Source: Plasmodiophora brassicae
Lineage: Eukaryota > Endomyxa: Phytomyxea > Phytomyxea > Plasmodiophorida
DNA length: 64,000 bases
Assembly (NCBI GenBank): GCA_036867785.1
Contig: CP145424.1
Span: forward strand, 310,001-374,000
Direction: 5' to 3'
Notes under the pieces: generated by a model
Seen by the model: only the letters and a program-made list of their open reading frames with translations
The model's database searches: none
Told to the model about the DNA's origin: nothing
Position numbers and translations under genes: made by a program
Shown here: in pieces, positions 31,846-42,012 of the stretch
How positions within the stretch are numbered: the stretch's first letter is position 1
Layout of the letters: the number at the start of each line of letters is the position of its first letter

Positions 31846-32532
31846 GAATACCGTACTCTCCCCGACTATACCACGTGTGGCTATAGCTGCACTACCGGTA
31901 CGAGAGGTGGGCAGCGGAGCTCTATACTTAGCGTCTCGTTCATCAATGTCCGGCTGCAGTGGACTAAAAAGGGGCCCTGAACGAACCGACAGTCGACGGC
32001 GGGTTGGGGATGATCAACGGCACTGGGATAATTGGCTCGCTTGAGCAAGGACTACAGACTACCAGCCCTGATCCCGGTTAGATAGTTTAAAAATAGCAAT
32101 AGAATTCAGGACGGCCCACGCGAGATCAGGCGGCAGATTTTCGACGCATTCGCGTTCGCCTCGCAGCTGGCGAATTTGCAATGTACGTGAGTCCGGTCGA
32201 CTGTTCCCGAATAGTAGAACGCGCCAGTGCAGCATCGGCTTCAGTTGATCCGTTCCATCAGATGCGCAAACGTATGCAGTGGATGTCGGGTTGTCAAGAT
32301 TGACCGCAATTCGGCCAGGCTTCAGATGTCTTGTTTAACGGGCAACGCGCGCCCACTCACCCGGTCTATGCACTTCGAGCGCCTTCTTCGAACATTCGCC
32401 CCCGGGTCCCAGATGTCGCTGGCCAGTACGAGTGCTCCACCGTCACAAACGCACGTCTAAAGAATAGCAACCAACCCTCGTCCGGACGCCAGAGCACTTG
32501 TACGAACACACGCACGTTGTTAACACTACTAC
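31846..32532. promoter_or_regulatory. 5' flank of the four-pass gene with shared promoter block, then non-coding DNA
   Basis: On the minus strand, CGAGACGCTAAGTATAGAGC ends about 75 bp upstream of the start codon at 31845, a good position for a TATA-containing core promoter. About 31912-32060 is homologous to 19711-19890. The remaining ~470 bp up to the next gene shows nothing recognisable. Confidence 0.5.
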
Positions 32533-33512
32533 CTAGGCCGTTACGTTCTTCGGCCGTGGACGGATTGTGCACAGGGCCACGGTGACAGCGGTCAGGACGG
32601 GAAGGGACAGGACGCTCTGTTCCGGGTTGAACGAATGGCTGACAAGGACAGACAGGCCGAAGAACGTCGTCACCGTCAGCAGCAACAGTGCATGCGCCAG
32701 CAATGCATGCTTGTAATTCGGGTTCAGGAAAAAGTAGAAGAAATAACCTGCCGCTTTACGATCAGAACGTCGGCAATGTGTTCGTCTGGACCAAACCTGG
32801 GATACCAGTTCGTTGGGCAACGACCCAGGCGAACAGGATGTAGACGACGCCGAACAGCAGGGCGAAGTGGAAGTGCTCGATGTGGAACTCGACCTGGTTC
32901 AGGATCAGCTCGACGACCATGAACAGGACATTCAGGTTGTGCATGGCCAGGGACGCCCACGAGAACAGATTCGTCGGATCCGGGGACGATGGGATCAGGA
33001 CGTACGAGACCACGAACGACACCAGAAGCGCGAGTGCGAATCCCTAACCCGCTTCAGTTAGGCGTTGCAATCTGACACAGGTTGGCCTGCGTTACGATCT
33101 CAAAGAGGACGGTGGTGATAAGGACAAGCGGCATCGGCGACCTGTCTGGCCCGAGTAGGTGGAGCAGCAGTGTGCAGGCGAAGTAAAGGCCTTGGCCGAT
33201 CCACGCCCAGACCGTGAACGTGCAGAACCGAATGCGTCCGACACTCCGGATCTGTGCCATGCTGCCGTCGACGAGGTTCACCACACCCGGCAGGCCGACT
33301 GGATCGACGGCGACCCACGTCACCGACGCCGCGATCGTCAGGGCGCACAGCACCCGGTATCCGATCAGGACAGGCGCCGACGCGACGTTCGACTGTGTCA
33401 GACGATAGAAGTCCTCCCTCGACGCCGTTGTCGACGGGGAGCATAATCGCCACCCAATGAAGGCGGACACGACGCCGAGGAACACAGCAATCTTGAGGCG
33501 CCCGGACGACAT
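32533..33512 (-). CDS. Multi-pass membrane protein, rolling-stone/FAR-17a-like
   Basis: Model complement(join(32533..32753,32806..33043,33096..33512)), 291 aa, exact codon sum. About six to seven hydrophobic helices. A conserved-looking core reads AMHNLNVLFMVVELILNQ, then HFHFALLFGVVYILFAWVV, then AAGYFFYFFLNPNY. The order HxxNxxFMxxE, HxxxxxxFGxxYxxF, YFFY matches what I recall of the rolling-stone-like and FAR-17a/AIG1-like families. The assignment to one of these two is uncertain. Intron 1 has a clear CTAAC branch site. Confidence 0.6.
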
Positions 33513-33659
33513 GGGTGTGCCCGTCTCAGGACCGGGCGGCGCGACACGATGACTGTCGTGTCGCGCTTGTCGAACCTGCACGATGCCACCACGGCTCTGT
33601 TTGCAGAGAGCGGTCTGAACCGGGAGGGGCGTAATACGAATGGTGCATGTCTAATATCG

Positions 33660-34751
33660 TTAGAGGCTCGTGGGTGGTCGCTGCGCCTGGAACTCGTGCT
33701 GACCGGGATGGTCGACAGGGAAGAAGACGATGGCGCTGAAGTCCTTCAGTTCGGGTTGGTCGATGATGGTCCTCAGCAGCGCGGACGCCTTGGCGTCGCC
33801 GATCGTCTTCGGCAGGTCGACGTCGAACACTTTCGCGAACTTGGGCAGGATCCTGCCGAACGCGACCTCGTCTTTATCGCCCTCGCCCATGACGTGGGCG
33901 TCGTCCAACGTTGTGAGCGTCGTTTGCAGCGACGCTCGAAGGACCAGCGCCATGCTGTCGCTGTTCACCAACTGCTCCATCTCAGCGCGCATCTCAAGGA
34001 GGCGCGTCGTGACGCCCTCCTCGTCGCGATCCATCGCAGGCATCATGAACTGTGCTCGGTGCGTCACCAGCTCGTCGTCCATGCGCTGTCGGATGCGCGC
34101 GACCAACGACGCGACATCGGCGGGCGTCACCGGCGACTTGATCGCGTACGACGACGTCATCGCCGCGACGGTCTGCGATGCGGCCGCCGCGATCGCCGAT
34201 AAACCGTCGTGCACTAAATGCTGTGCAATCTGCAGGAACGCGGCATTGGTCCGGTCTTGTTCCGGGCCGCCTTCCGTCGAGGAATACCGGGCGGCAATGC
34301 AGAGCTGGACACGCAGCATGACGGCAGCGAGACTCAGGGAGTACAGCAGGGCGATCGTTCGTGCCAGGACGGCGCATTTGAATTCGTCAGCGGGCGCCGA
34401 CGCGCCCTCGGCGCCCTTGCTGCGCGAGCGGAGCGCCTGGCGCATGGCGTCGATCTGGAACATGTCGTCGAGGCGAGCGCGGATCTCCAGCACCATGTGG
34501 ACGAGCGCCAGGTGGCTGGCCTCGCAGGTCTGCGCGAACGCCCGCGATAGCCGCTCATGCAGCTGCCCGATCTGCTCGTCGCGCACGCGCTGCTCCATCT
34601 CCTGCATCATGCGCAGGCTGTCGCGCAGGTCGTCGATCACGGGGCGCAGGCGCCGGTACAGCGCGTACCCGCCGACCAGGCCGCCGCCCACGGCCGCGCA
34701 GGCCACCACGCGTCGATGTTGCGACACCCATTGCTTTACCGACGCCCACAT
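33660..34751 (-). CDS. PEX3: Peroxisomal biogenesis factor 3
   Basis: 363 aa, intronless, from the ATG at 34751 (MWASVKQWVSQHRRVV). The N-terminal transmembrane segment (VVACAAVGGGLVGGYALYRR) follows a basic start, as in PEX3, which anchors in the peroxisomal membrane and recruits PEX19 with its cargo. Diagnostic middle segment ARTIALLYSLSLAAVMLRVQ followed by LCIAARYSS matches the conserved TRxxxxxY...LLRVQLNIxGxY block of the family. Downstream helical segments (HLVHDGLSAIAAAASQTV, MEQLVNSDSMALVLRASLQ) fit the PEX19-binding bundle. Length is close to other PEX3 proteins. A 371-aa ORF on the opposite strand is its shadow. Confidence 0.88.
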   Translation of the reverse strand: MWASVKQWVSQHRRVVACAAVGGGLVGGYALYRRLRPVIDDLRDSLRMMQEMEQRVRDEQIGQLHERLSRAFAQTCEASHLALVHMVLEIRARLDDMFQIDAMRQALRSRSKGAEGASAPADEFKCAVLARTIALLYSLSLAAVMLRVQLCIAARYSSTEGGPEQDRTNAAFLQIAQHLVHDGLSAIAAAASQTVAAMTSSYAIKSPVTPADVASLVARIRQRMDDELVTHRAQFMMPAMDRDEEGVTTRLLEMRAEMEQLVNSDSMALVLRASLQTTLTTLDDAHVMGEGDKDEVAFGRILPKFAKVFDVDLPKTIGDAKASALLRTIIDQPELKDFSAIVFFPVDHPGQHEFQAQRPPTSL

Positions 34752-34827
34752 AACAAGTGCGGGGCGCGCGCGGCGCTCACGCACTCCGCCGGCAACTGCA
34801 ACGTCGGCAGCTCACAGTAATACGCGT

Positions 34828-34839
34828 CCCCCCCCCCCC
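34828..34839. repeat. C12 homopolymer
   Basis: Twelve consecutive C, so a G-run on the coding strand about 75 nt upstream of the PEX3 start codon. Confidence 0.9.
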
Positions 34840-35004
34840 TCATGAGCAGACGAGCACTGCACTGTGCTGCTCATCCGGCTGCAGAACACGTCGTCTCGCG
34901 GGTTAACAATCGTCTCCGATGTTGTTTGCTGGACGCCGGTATCAGACCCTGCACCTTCACGCGGCGGCTTGTGTAAGAATGGTAGGTACTGCTCCAATGG
35001 CTGG

Positions 35005-35782
35005 TCAGTCACGCGGAGGAGTACGTCGAAGGGTGCCGTGGTCGACGAGCTCGATGCGGGTGCTGCTGGACGGTTCCCCGTAGGCGCAGTGCACCATGGC
35101 GCGTGCGAGTTGGGACGCCTGCACTTTGGCGGCGGATGGCAGTAGGGTATCGGCGATGCGCTCGGCGAGGCGGTCGGTGTCGTCGCGGACGATCAGCATG
35201 GGGCGCATGATGATCAGACGGGGGAATCCCAAGTCGATGAGGCGCTGCTCCGCAAGGCCTTTCGTCTGCGGGTACAGGAACCAGCTGTTCGCGTTCGCGT
35301 TCGCCGCCGACACGATGCAGAACGTGGGAACGCCGGCGTCGCGCAGGAGCTTCGCCGAGCCGACCGTGTAGTCCAAGTCGACCTTCTTGAAGGCCTCGGC
35401 AGACCCCGCCTGAGCCCGTGTCGTACCCACTGAGAACGCCGTCAGAATGTGGGGTGAACGCGCATATCGGGACAGGCGCTACAGCATGAGAACGCGACGT
35501 CGACGTTTGCGAAAGATTCGCGCGCCGTCTCCGCCAGTCGATTGTAATCGACAACCGTGACCTGGACCTTGTCGGACGCGACGCCGAACAGGTCGACCGG
35601 GGCGCCATCCCGCCGCACGACGGCAATGATTTCTGTACGGCGCGTCCCGTTCAGTGACGGGGCGGGGGACAATGCCGGCAGACGGATGGGGGCGCACTCT
35701 GGCAGCGGGTATCGCTCGCGAGAGCGCGCACGACGTGTCGCCCGACGGCGCCGGTCGCGCCCAGCACCACCGCGCAACTCAT
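35005..35782 (-). CDS. TIP30/HTATIP2-like NAD(P)-binding oxidoreductase
   Basis: Model complement(join(35005..35429,35483..35632,35698..35782)), 219 aa, exact codon sum. Rossmann start MSCAVVLGATGAVGRHVVRA, IIAVVRRD, DVAFSCLGTTRAQAGSAEAF formed across intron 2, then VDLDYTVGSAKLL (equivalent of the family's VDxDYxxxxA), FCIVSAANANANS, FLYPQTKG (YxxxK) and LIIMRPMLIVRDD. The GTTRAQAGS signature is characteristic of HTATIP2. In animals this protein regulates nuclear import and endosomal traffic; its role in protists is not known. Close end-to-end family match. Confidence 0.85.
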
Positions 35783-35903
35783 GATGGCGCCCGTCCCGGG
35801 TCCTGGCCTGACCGCCGGTCGGTATGGATATAATGGGTGTGTATCTATTCGGTAAGATATTGACGATACTGTACATATTCCGGGGGGAGGGCCTTGCGAC
35901 GCA

Positions 35904-36845
35904 TCACGTCTCTGGCGCCTTGTGGATCCGCTTGTGGGCGTTCAGGCTCCAGTGCGCTTTGAAGATCTTGCCGCACAGGTCGCACGTGTAGGACGAGACG
36001 GCGTGCCGGTAGGCGTGCCTCTTGACCTTGTGCAACGACGGGTTAGGGGCACGCTTCCCGCAGACGCAGTCGTAGAGCGGCTCGCCGCCCTTCCCGTCTG
36101 TCCAGACGCGGATCCGGTTCAGCGGCACCGACTCGCCGTACAGGCCGGTCATCGTCAGCGACGCGTAGTGATGCTGATGACGATGGTCGATACGTGTGAG
36201 GTCGCCATCGTCAGGCAACGTCTTCTTAGACGCTTTCACCGGGGATGCAACGTCGTCGGCTTCGTCGCCACTGCTGCCCGAGTCGTTGACGTGCTGCTGG
36301 GCGTGGGAATTCGGTTGGCGTTCGTGGACCCGCATGAGGACCTGCTTTCGCAGTGACGGCGCTGGTCGCAGGCGCGACGCTGGTTGCTGTTTGAACTGGG
36401 GAGAAGGCGGCAGAGACAGCACCGGGCTCCCGGTGAGGAACATCGGTGAGAAATTGCCAGGCAATCGGGGCGGCGGTACAAGCTGTGGAGACGAGGAGCG
36501 CATGGTGGGTGGCAGATTAACGAAGTCGAATGGCGCCGGGGCCTTGTTCGACGACGGAACGGCCGGCGGAGTGTATCCCATGAAGAAACCAGAGGTTGGA
36601 TCCGATGAGGCCAGACAATGCCGCTGAGGGAGGACTGGCGACATGTGCATGGTCGATGGGCAATGCATCGGCGAATTCAATAGCATGCTCCCAGGGGACA
36701 GCGCGCCAGGCGACAAACCCATGTAGGAAATGGGCGCGGCGTGATAGACCGGGCTCGGCACGGAAATCGGATTCGGGCGCGAAGACATATACCGCGCCCG
36801 GGTCGGTGATCTTGCAACATCCCCCGGCTGCATAACAATTTCCAT
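35904..36845 (-). CDS. C2H2 zinc-finger protein, putative transcription factor
   Basis: 313 aa, single exon. The first ~220 residues are Pro/Ser-rich and disordered. The C-terminus carries one atypical finger (YDCVCGKRAPNPSLHKVKRH with a following AYRH) and one canonical C2H2 finger (YTCDLCGKIFKAHWSLNAHK then RIH). An acidic/Ser run (DSGSSGDEADDVASP) and a KKTLPDDGD patch precede them. Nuclear DNA-binding role is inferred. Not related to the secreted zinc-finger pair at 54-58 kb beyond the generic finger. Confidence 0.75.
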   Translation of the reverse strand: MEIVMQPGDVARSPTRARYMSSRPNPISVPSPVYHAAPISYMGLSPGALSPGSMLLNSPMHCPSTMHMSPVLPQRHCLASSDPTSGFFMGYTPPAVPSSNKAPAPFDFVNLPPTMRSSSPQLVPPPRLPGNFSPMFLTGSPVLSLPPSPQFKQQPASRLRPAPSLRKQVLMRVHERQPNSHAQQHVNDSGSSGDEADDVASPVKASKKTLPDDGDLTRIDHRHQHHYASLTMTGLYGESVPLNRIRVWTDGKGGEPLYDCVCGKRAPNPSLHKVKRHAYRHAVSSYTCDLCGKIFKAHWSLNAHKRIHKAPET

Positions 36846-36865
36846 AAAGCGGCGACGGCGTCACG

Positions 36866-37457
36866 ATGGAAAGCGCCCAGCAGAACCAGTCGGCACGATT
36901 CGCTTCAGGACCGGACCCGCCGTTGGCGACTGAAAAGTCCGCCGCGCACGGCCTTTTCCAAGTCGTGCACTGTGGCGGACCTGCGGATTGCGCAAACCAT
37001 CCGGACCGGACGTCTATTTTCGGGCAGTCGTACCGTCAGAGGGACTCAGAGCGCGCCTGGCATGGACGCGGCCGTTGTCCATGTCCTGCGGCGCATCCGT
37101 GTCGCGGCCTACAGACAGGCCGTTGCCCGCCGCCCACACAACATGTAACCAATTAGTGACAGCTCCCATAGTGAAATGATCGACAGACAGGGTCCATGGG
37201 TCTTGTAGCATGTGTTCCAGAATCATTGGTCATGGTTTGACCACTCCAGCTTGTGGATCACCCGTCTGGTTGGGAATACCTCCAGACGACAGGCGCTATG
37301 GAGTTGTCCCAAGGAAATTTGACGATGGCTGTTGGGCAAGGAGGGCACGTCTTTGTTCCGAAGTTGCCGGTGGCAACATCGTATCTGCGCGGTCGTCGCT
37401 TCACGGAGTTTCTGTCGGAAAGTCGCTGGAGGGTCGCGTTTGGGCGACGACGTCTTC
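36866..37457. other. Non-coding interval
   Basis: No supported gene between the divergent zinc-finger and PPTC7 genes. ORFs here lack domains. Confidence 0.4.
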
Positions 37458-38646
37458 ATGCCCATCCAGCGCCTGATCCGGACGGTCCGACGCGGGATGG
37501 CGGCTGCGACAATGACGTGTCGTAAGAAAAAGTTAGCCGGAGAGGACGTCGTTGAATTCGGCACTGACGCGGTTGCCGGATCGCCGACGGCCGGCGGCGG
37601 CGAAGGCGGCAGCCCGCCACGGTTGTCGTTGGAATTCGGGCACGCGCTGTTGCCGCATCCCGAGAAGATTCGCAAAGGAGGCGAGGACGCATACTTCTGC
37701 AATACGTTCTTGAATGCGTTCGGTGTGGCCGACGGCGTCGGCGCTTGGTCGACAATGGGCGTTGATCCCGCCAAGTTCTCCCGGGCGCTGATGCGATACT
37801 CGGAGCAGGCTATCGCCGACAACGATGAAACGCTGACGCCTATACAAGCGCTGCGGGTCGCCTACGATGCTGTACGACAAGAGTCCATCCAAGGGTCATG
37901 TACCGCTGTTGTTGGCGTGCTTCGTGGGAGCTGCCTGCATATCGCCAACCTGGGCGACTCGGGCGTCCTGGTCCTCACGAGGAAGGCCCATGGCACCGCC
38001 GTGGATCATATCAATGAGGATGTTGAGCTGCTCCACCCCAGACAGAACGGTACGTCGCGCGTCGCTGTTGAACTTCTGCCGCGTCGCTCAACCGTGTGCT
38101 TAGCAATACCCCCTACGTTTCGTATACTGTACAAGACGGTGGATCAGCTCCACCGATTCAACTGCCCGTTCCAGCTAGGGCTGGAATCATCCGATGCGCC
38201 GGAAGTCGCCTCCGTCAGCGCGCACACGTTACACCCGGGCGATCTTGTCGTGGCAGGGACGGACGGTCTCTGGGACAACCTCTTCAAGCACGACATCGTC
38301 AGGCTTGCAGGTCGGTCCTGTGCCGAGTCGCCCTGAGCTCGTATCTAACGCGCCAGTGCAGACACAACGGATGACCCGCAAGAGCTTGCGTTTGTCATTG
38401 CGACGACTGCTCAAAGAAGATCAGCGAAGACGCGGGGCCCCAAGGCCACACCGTTTGCCGTCGCTGCTGCTGAAGCCGGCATTATATTTGAAGGCGGCAA
38501 GCTAGACGGTACGTTTCTGTCTCCCGCAGGAAACCGTGGATCCCACTGACTGATGCCCCGCAGACATCACTGTCGTTGTAGGCCGCGTCGTCGAATATAC
38601 CGAACGGAAGTCTAGATCAGATATATCCCTGAAATCCAGCCTGTAA
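37458..38646 (+). CDS. PPTC7-type PP2C protein phosphatase
   Basis: Model join(37458..38049,38104..38314,38357..38508,38564..38646), 345 aa, exact codon sum. Motifs: RKGGEDAYF, FGVADGVGAWSTMGVDP (metal-binding Asp-Gly), FSRALM, GSCTAVVGVL, ANLGDSGVLVLTR, LYKTVDQLHRFNCPFQLG, DLVVAGTDGLWDNL (metal Asp), TPFAVAAAEAGIIFEGGK and DDITVVVGRVVEY across the last intron. These match the PPTC7/Ptc7p branch, which acts in mitochondria on coenzyme Q and mitophagy factors. The basic N-terminus (MPIQRLIRTVRRGMAAATM) could be a mitochondrial presequence. The 54-nt first intron is a multiple of three without a stop, so retention would insert 18 residues. Confidence 0.9.
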
Positions 38647-38928
38647 TACACCGTGTCACTGTACAAGGAACAGGCCGTTTCGCCGATGAAGACCTGGGTT
38701 GTGCCATGGCAACCTGCGGTAGTGGACAAGGTTCCGCCGATTCCACCGCTCGAACGGCCTCGATACTAAAAAGGACGACACAGACATCAGATGAGATATA
38801 TATTGAGATCTTTGTGTAGATCAACGGCACAATAGTTGTTAACTGCGGGCCATCACACATCAGCACTGGCCGTCGTACCAACAGCCGGACACGGGGTCGT
38901 ACCATTGAACGGATCTCGCGACCCGCAA

Positions 38929-39456
38929 TCAGAACGGCGCGGCATGGTCGGCGAGCCATGACAAGGCCTCTTTAACGCCAACACCCTTGTTGGCCACTGC
39001 AGCGACAACATGGCACGGGTAGCCCATCGCCTCGATCTCGCCGATCCCCAGCTGCTCACGAAGTTGTTCGGTGGACAGCGCGTTCGGCAGGTCTTGTTTG
39101 TTCGCCAGGATGCACAGGCTGACGTTGCTCAGCGCTTCCTCCCGCATCAGCTCGTGCAATTCCTGGCGCGCCAACGGGATTCTCGTCGTGTCGCTGCTGT
39201 CGACCACGAAAATGACGCCGCTCGTCCCCCGGTAGTGCGGGCGCCAGAGGACCCTCAATCGGTCCTGGCCGCCGACGTCCCAGATCTGGATGCGCAGGCG
39301 CTTGTGGACGATCTCCTCGACATTGAACCCGATGGTCGGCACGGTCTCGACGTGCACGCCGCGCTTCAGCCACGTCATGACCGTCGTCTTGCCGGCGGCG
39401 TCCAGCCCGAGCAGCAGGAACCGGACGTCGCGCCGCTTCGAGAACCTGGCGCCCAT
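38929..39456 (-). CDS. ARF-family small GTPase (divergent)
   Basis: 175 aa, single exon, from MGARFSKRRDVRF at 39456; Gly2 is suitable for N-myristoylation. P-loop GLDAAGKTT, switch I PTIGFNVE, switch II WDVGGQDRLRVLWRPHY, NKQDLPNA. It matches ARF rather than ARL2/3, but the N-terminal helix is short and basic, and the SAT/CAT box reads VAAVA, so it is a divergent member. Expected to act in membrane traffic. Confidence 0.88.
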   Translation of the reverse strand: MGARFSKRRDVRFLLLGLDAAGKTTVMTWLKRGVHVETVPTIGFNVEEIVHKRLRIQIWDVGGQDRLRVLWRPHYRGTSGVIFVVDSSDTTRIPLARQELHELMREEALSNVSLCILANKQDLPNALSTEQLREQLGIGEIEAMGYPCHVVAAVANKGVGVKEALSWLADHAAPF

Positions 39457-39650
39457 CTCATCCACAGCGGACGACGGCGGCGACGCCGAGACCAGCACAC
39501 CGCTCCCCGTCGTCGTCGTCGCCCACCGAACCGACGAACCGCCCGAATCGATTTCTGACGAGGCGTTCCAAAAATAAACACGCCCAGTCCAAATCCGGAG
39601 CAACTCGTTCTCCTCAACAACGGTCACGTCAACGCTCAGACGTCAGAGGT

Positions 39651-39670
39651 CCCCCCCCCCCCCCCCCCCC
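39651..39670. repeat. C20 homopolymer
   Basis: Twenty consecutive C, about 195 nt upstream of the start of the ARF-like gene (a G-run on its coding strand). Confidence 0.9.
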
Positions 39671-40042
39671 AACGATCGGTCGCGGATGAAATGCGGAAAC
39701 CGGGCCTGGCGGAGCACGCCGCTGAGCAGGTCGCCAGTATCGTCGGCGACCGGTCGTCGCCGACGTTCGAGAGTCACGGTCGTCGTCCGGACCCGAGCAG
39801 CAAGTTTGAATGGCCAAAGTGTTGTTCTCGTATTGTTGCGCGCGACCCTTCGGAGCGCGTAGGGTCAGTGGCGCTGTGGATCGTCGTTGCCGGCTCCAGT
39901 TAGGGGTAGGAAACCCGCCTCGAAGGTACCTCCTACGCATCAATGGCCAGAGAGTCAGCTCGTTTGCGTCGGAACGGTGATATGGCGGGACCCCTCGCCT
40001 TCCGTTTGTGACGTGCTCCGAGTAGGTGTTCTAGTTGGAGTT

Positions 40043-41946
40043 ATGGCTCCAGCAGCCGACATGAAGAGCGAGCGGCAGGTAGTGCAAGCGGCACCAGCCG
40101 CGAAGGCCCGGAACCGGACGTGGCTGGCGCCCTGGTTGCTGACCGGGGCGGTGATCGGCCTGCTTGTTGCCGTTGGGATCGGGGCTGGCGTCGTCCGCAC
40201 CTGGGGCGGGAACCGTGTGCCTCGTCCCGATGGGCACCTCGTCGTCGAGAAGGAGAAAGCGGACGACCTGCCAACCGTTACTGAACAGGAACCCGAACCC
40301 GAACCTATCGTTGCTGGGCAATTCGTCAAGCGCGACGTCGTTTTCGTGAACAACATGCAGACGGACCTGCGCCTGTTCTGGTGGGATGCTGGAGCCAGCA
40401 AGGAGGTCGAGATGGGCGCACTGGCACCTGGCCAGCGATTCGCATCGACGACGTACAGCGACCACATATGGACGTTCAGGCAAGGGACCCGACTGGTACG
40501 AAGCGTGGCCTTCACGCCCAAGAGCGAACTCATCGTGTAGGTCGACCCGTGGCGAGTTAGCCCTCCTGGCAACGAATGACGCCCGCGTTGTGCAGGTACG
40601 CGCGGCAGGACCGCTCGGGGATGGACGAGTACTATCGAAGGACAGGCGTGAAGTGGAACAACATCTGGCCCAGGCCGCCCGTGGCCTATCACATGTACGG
40701 GACGGATACGATCGGCGACGTGGACCCGGTCGTGGTCCCCTACGCCCACTGGCACTCGACGAGCGACGACCTGTCGAAGCTCGGTAAGGACGTATGTGGT
40801 TCTTGCTCCCGTGCCGCGTCCGACCTGGGCGCAGCACAGGAGAACGTCACGATCCAGGTGGAGACGGTGTCGACGTCGCCGCGTGTCGTGCGGATCTCGA
40901 ATTTCATGTCCAGCGACGAGTGCGACGAGTTCATCAAGACGGCGAAGGACAACGGCGGGTTCCAGCGCAGCGTGACGACCGACGCGGGCGTGGTGCACCC
41001 GTCCCGAACCAGTTCCAATATCTGGCTGTTCGTAGACACCGGTCTGGACGGTGCTGACGCGTCACCGTCTGAACGCGTACAGGGACACGGCTGTCACGCC
41101 GCTCTTCGAGCACGTCTCCAGGCGCATGTTCGCCATCATGAAGATCCCGTACTCGGTGGCCCGCGCCAGGAAGATCTCGGTGCGTGCGTGCGTGTGTGCA
41201 CCGCGATCGACGCGAGACCTGACCCGCCGTCGGCCAGGAGTCGTTTCAACTGTTGCATTACGGTCCGGCCCAGCAGTACATGGTTGGGGCAGGGGGCTGG
41301 AGGGATCCGCAATCGGTGGCTTGACGTTCGCCATGGCAACAGTCGCATACGGATTGGTTCGACGTCGACACGGAGGACAACGCCCACTACCTGTCCGTTC
41401 TGAAAGGGTACAACAGGTCGGTGAAGGCGGCAGGCGGCCGGTTGCCGCCGCACGCGTCGTAACGTCGACAGTCGTACAGGTTCGCGACGTTCTTCCTGTA
41501 TCTGAACGATGTGGACGAGGGCGGGGAGACGGCGTTCCCCCTGGCGAAGGTACCGCTCGCCATTCGCCAGGCTCCTGTGGGCCCTGATCGCGTTCTGCAG
41601 GGGTTCGAATACGACGGCGGCGTCGACGAAGGCTGCACGAAGGGACTTCGGGTCAAGGCGCGCGCTGGCGACGCCATCGTGTTCTACTCCATGCTGCCAG
41701 GTTTGAACGAGTACATCACGGGTTCGACCAGGCTGTGTAACCGGAACCCGCAGATGGGAACCTGGACCCGCAAAGCCTTCACGCCGGGTGCCCTGTGCTC
41801 AAGGGCGAGAAGTACGCCGCCAACATATGTACCACATCGTCGCTGATCCCGGAAACGCGGCCACTGGCACTGACGATGGATGGGGTCGTGCAACAGGGTT
41901 CTGGGAGCCAACGCGTTTCGATCTGGCGCCGGACGAGGTCGCGTAG
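40043..41946 (+). CDS. Fusion: transmembrane anchor, VHL beta-like domain, prolyl 4-hydroxylase
   Basis: Eight exons: 40043-40536, 40596-40783, 40835-41179, 41238-41282, 41343-41416, 41480-41700, 41754-41828, 41897-41946 (about 496 aa). TM at about residues 33-53 (APWLLTGAVIGLLVAVGIGA). VHL beta-like domain at about 98-165: VVFVNNMQTDLRLFWWDAG, LAPGQRF, DHIWTFRQGT. P4H catalytic domain: PRVVRISNFMSSDEC, RTSSNIWL, LLHYGPAQQYM then SHTDWFD (Fe ligands His and Asp), NRFATFFLYLND, GGETAFPLA, GDAIVFYSML, SLHAGCPV (third Fe ligand His) and KGEKYAANIW (Lys binding 2-oxoglutarate). Exon 3 is 1 nt too long: at about 41041-41052 the frame must shift by one (TGLD to VLTRHRL). Predicted ER-resident hydroxylase; the fusion is unusual. 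Confidence 0.85.
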
Positions 41947-42012
41947 GTCCACTGCTTCTACCTACGCGCGAAAGAAACAACGAGCAAGGGACGCCTTGGC
42001 CGCTGCCCGTTG

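Noticed and set aside
33730-34845. 371-aa plus-strand ORF
   Set aside because: Antisense shadow of PEX3; Arg/Ser-rich composition typical of the opposite strand of GC-rich coding DNA and no domain.
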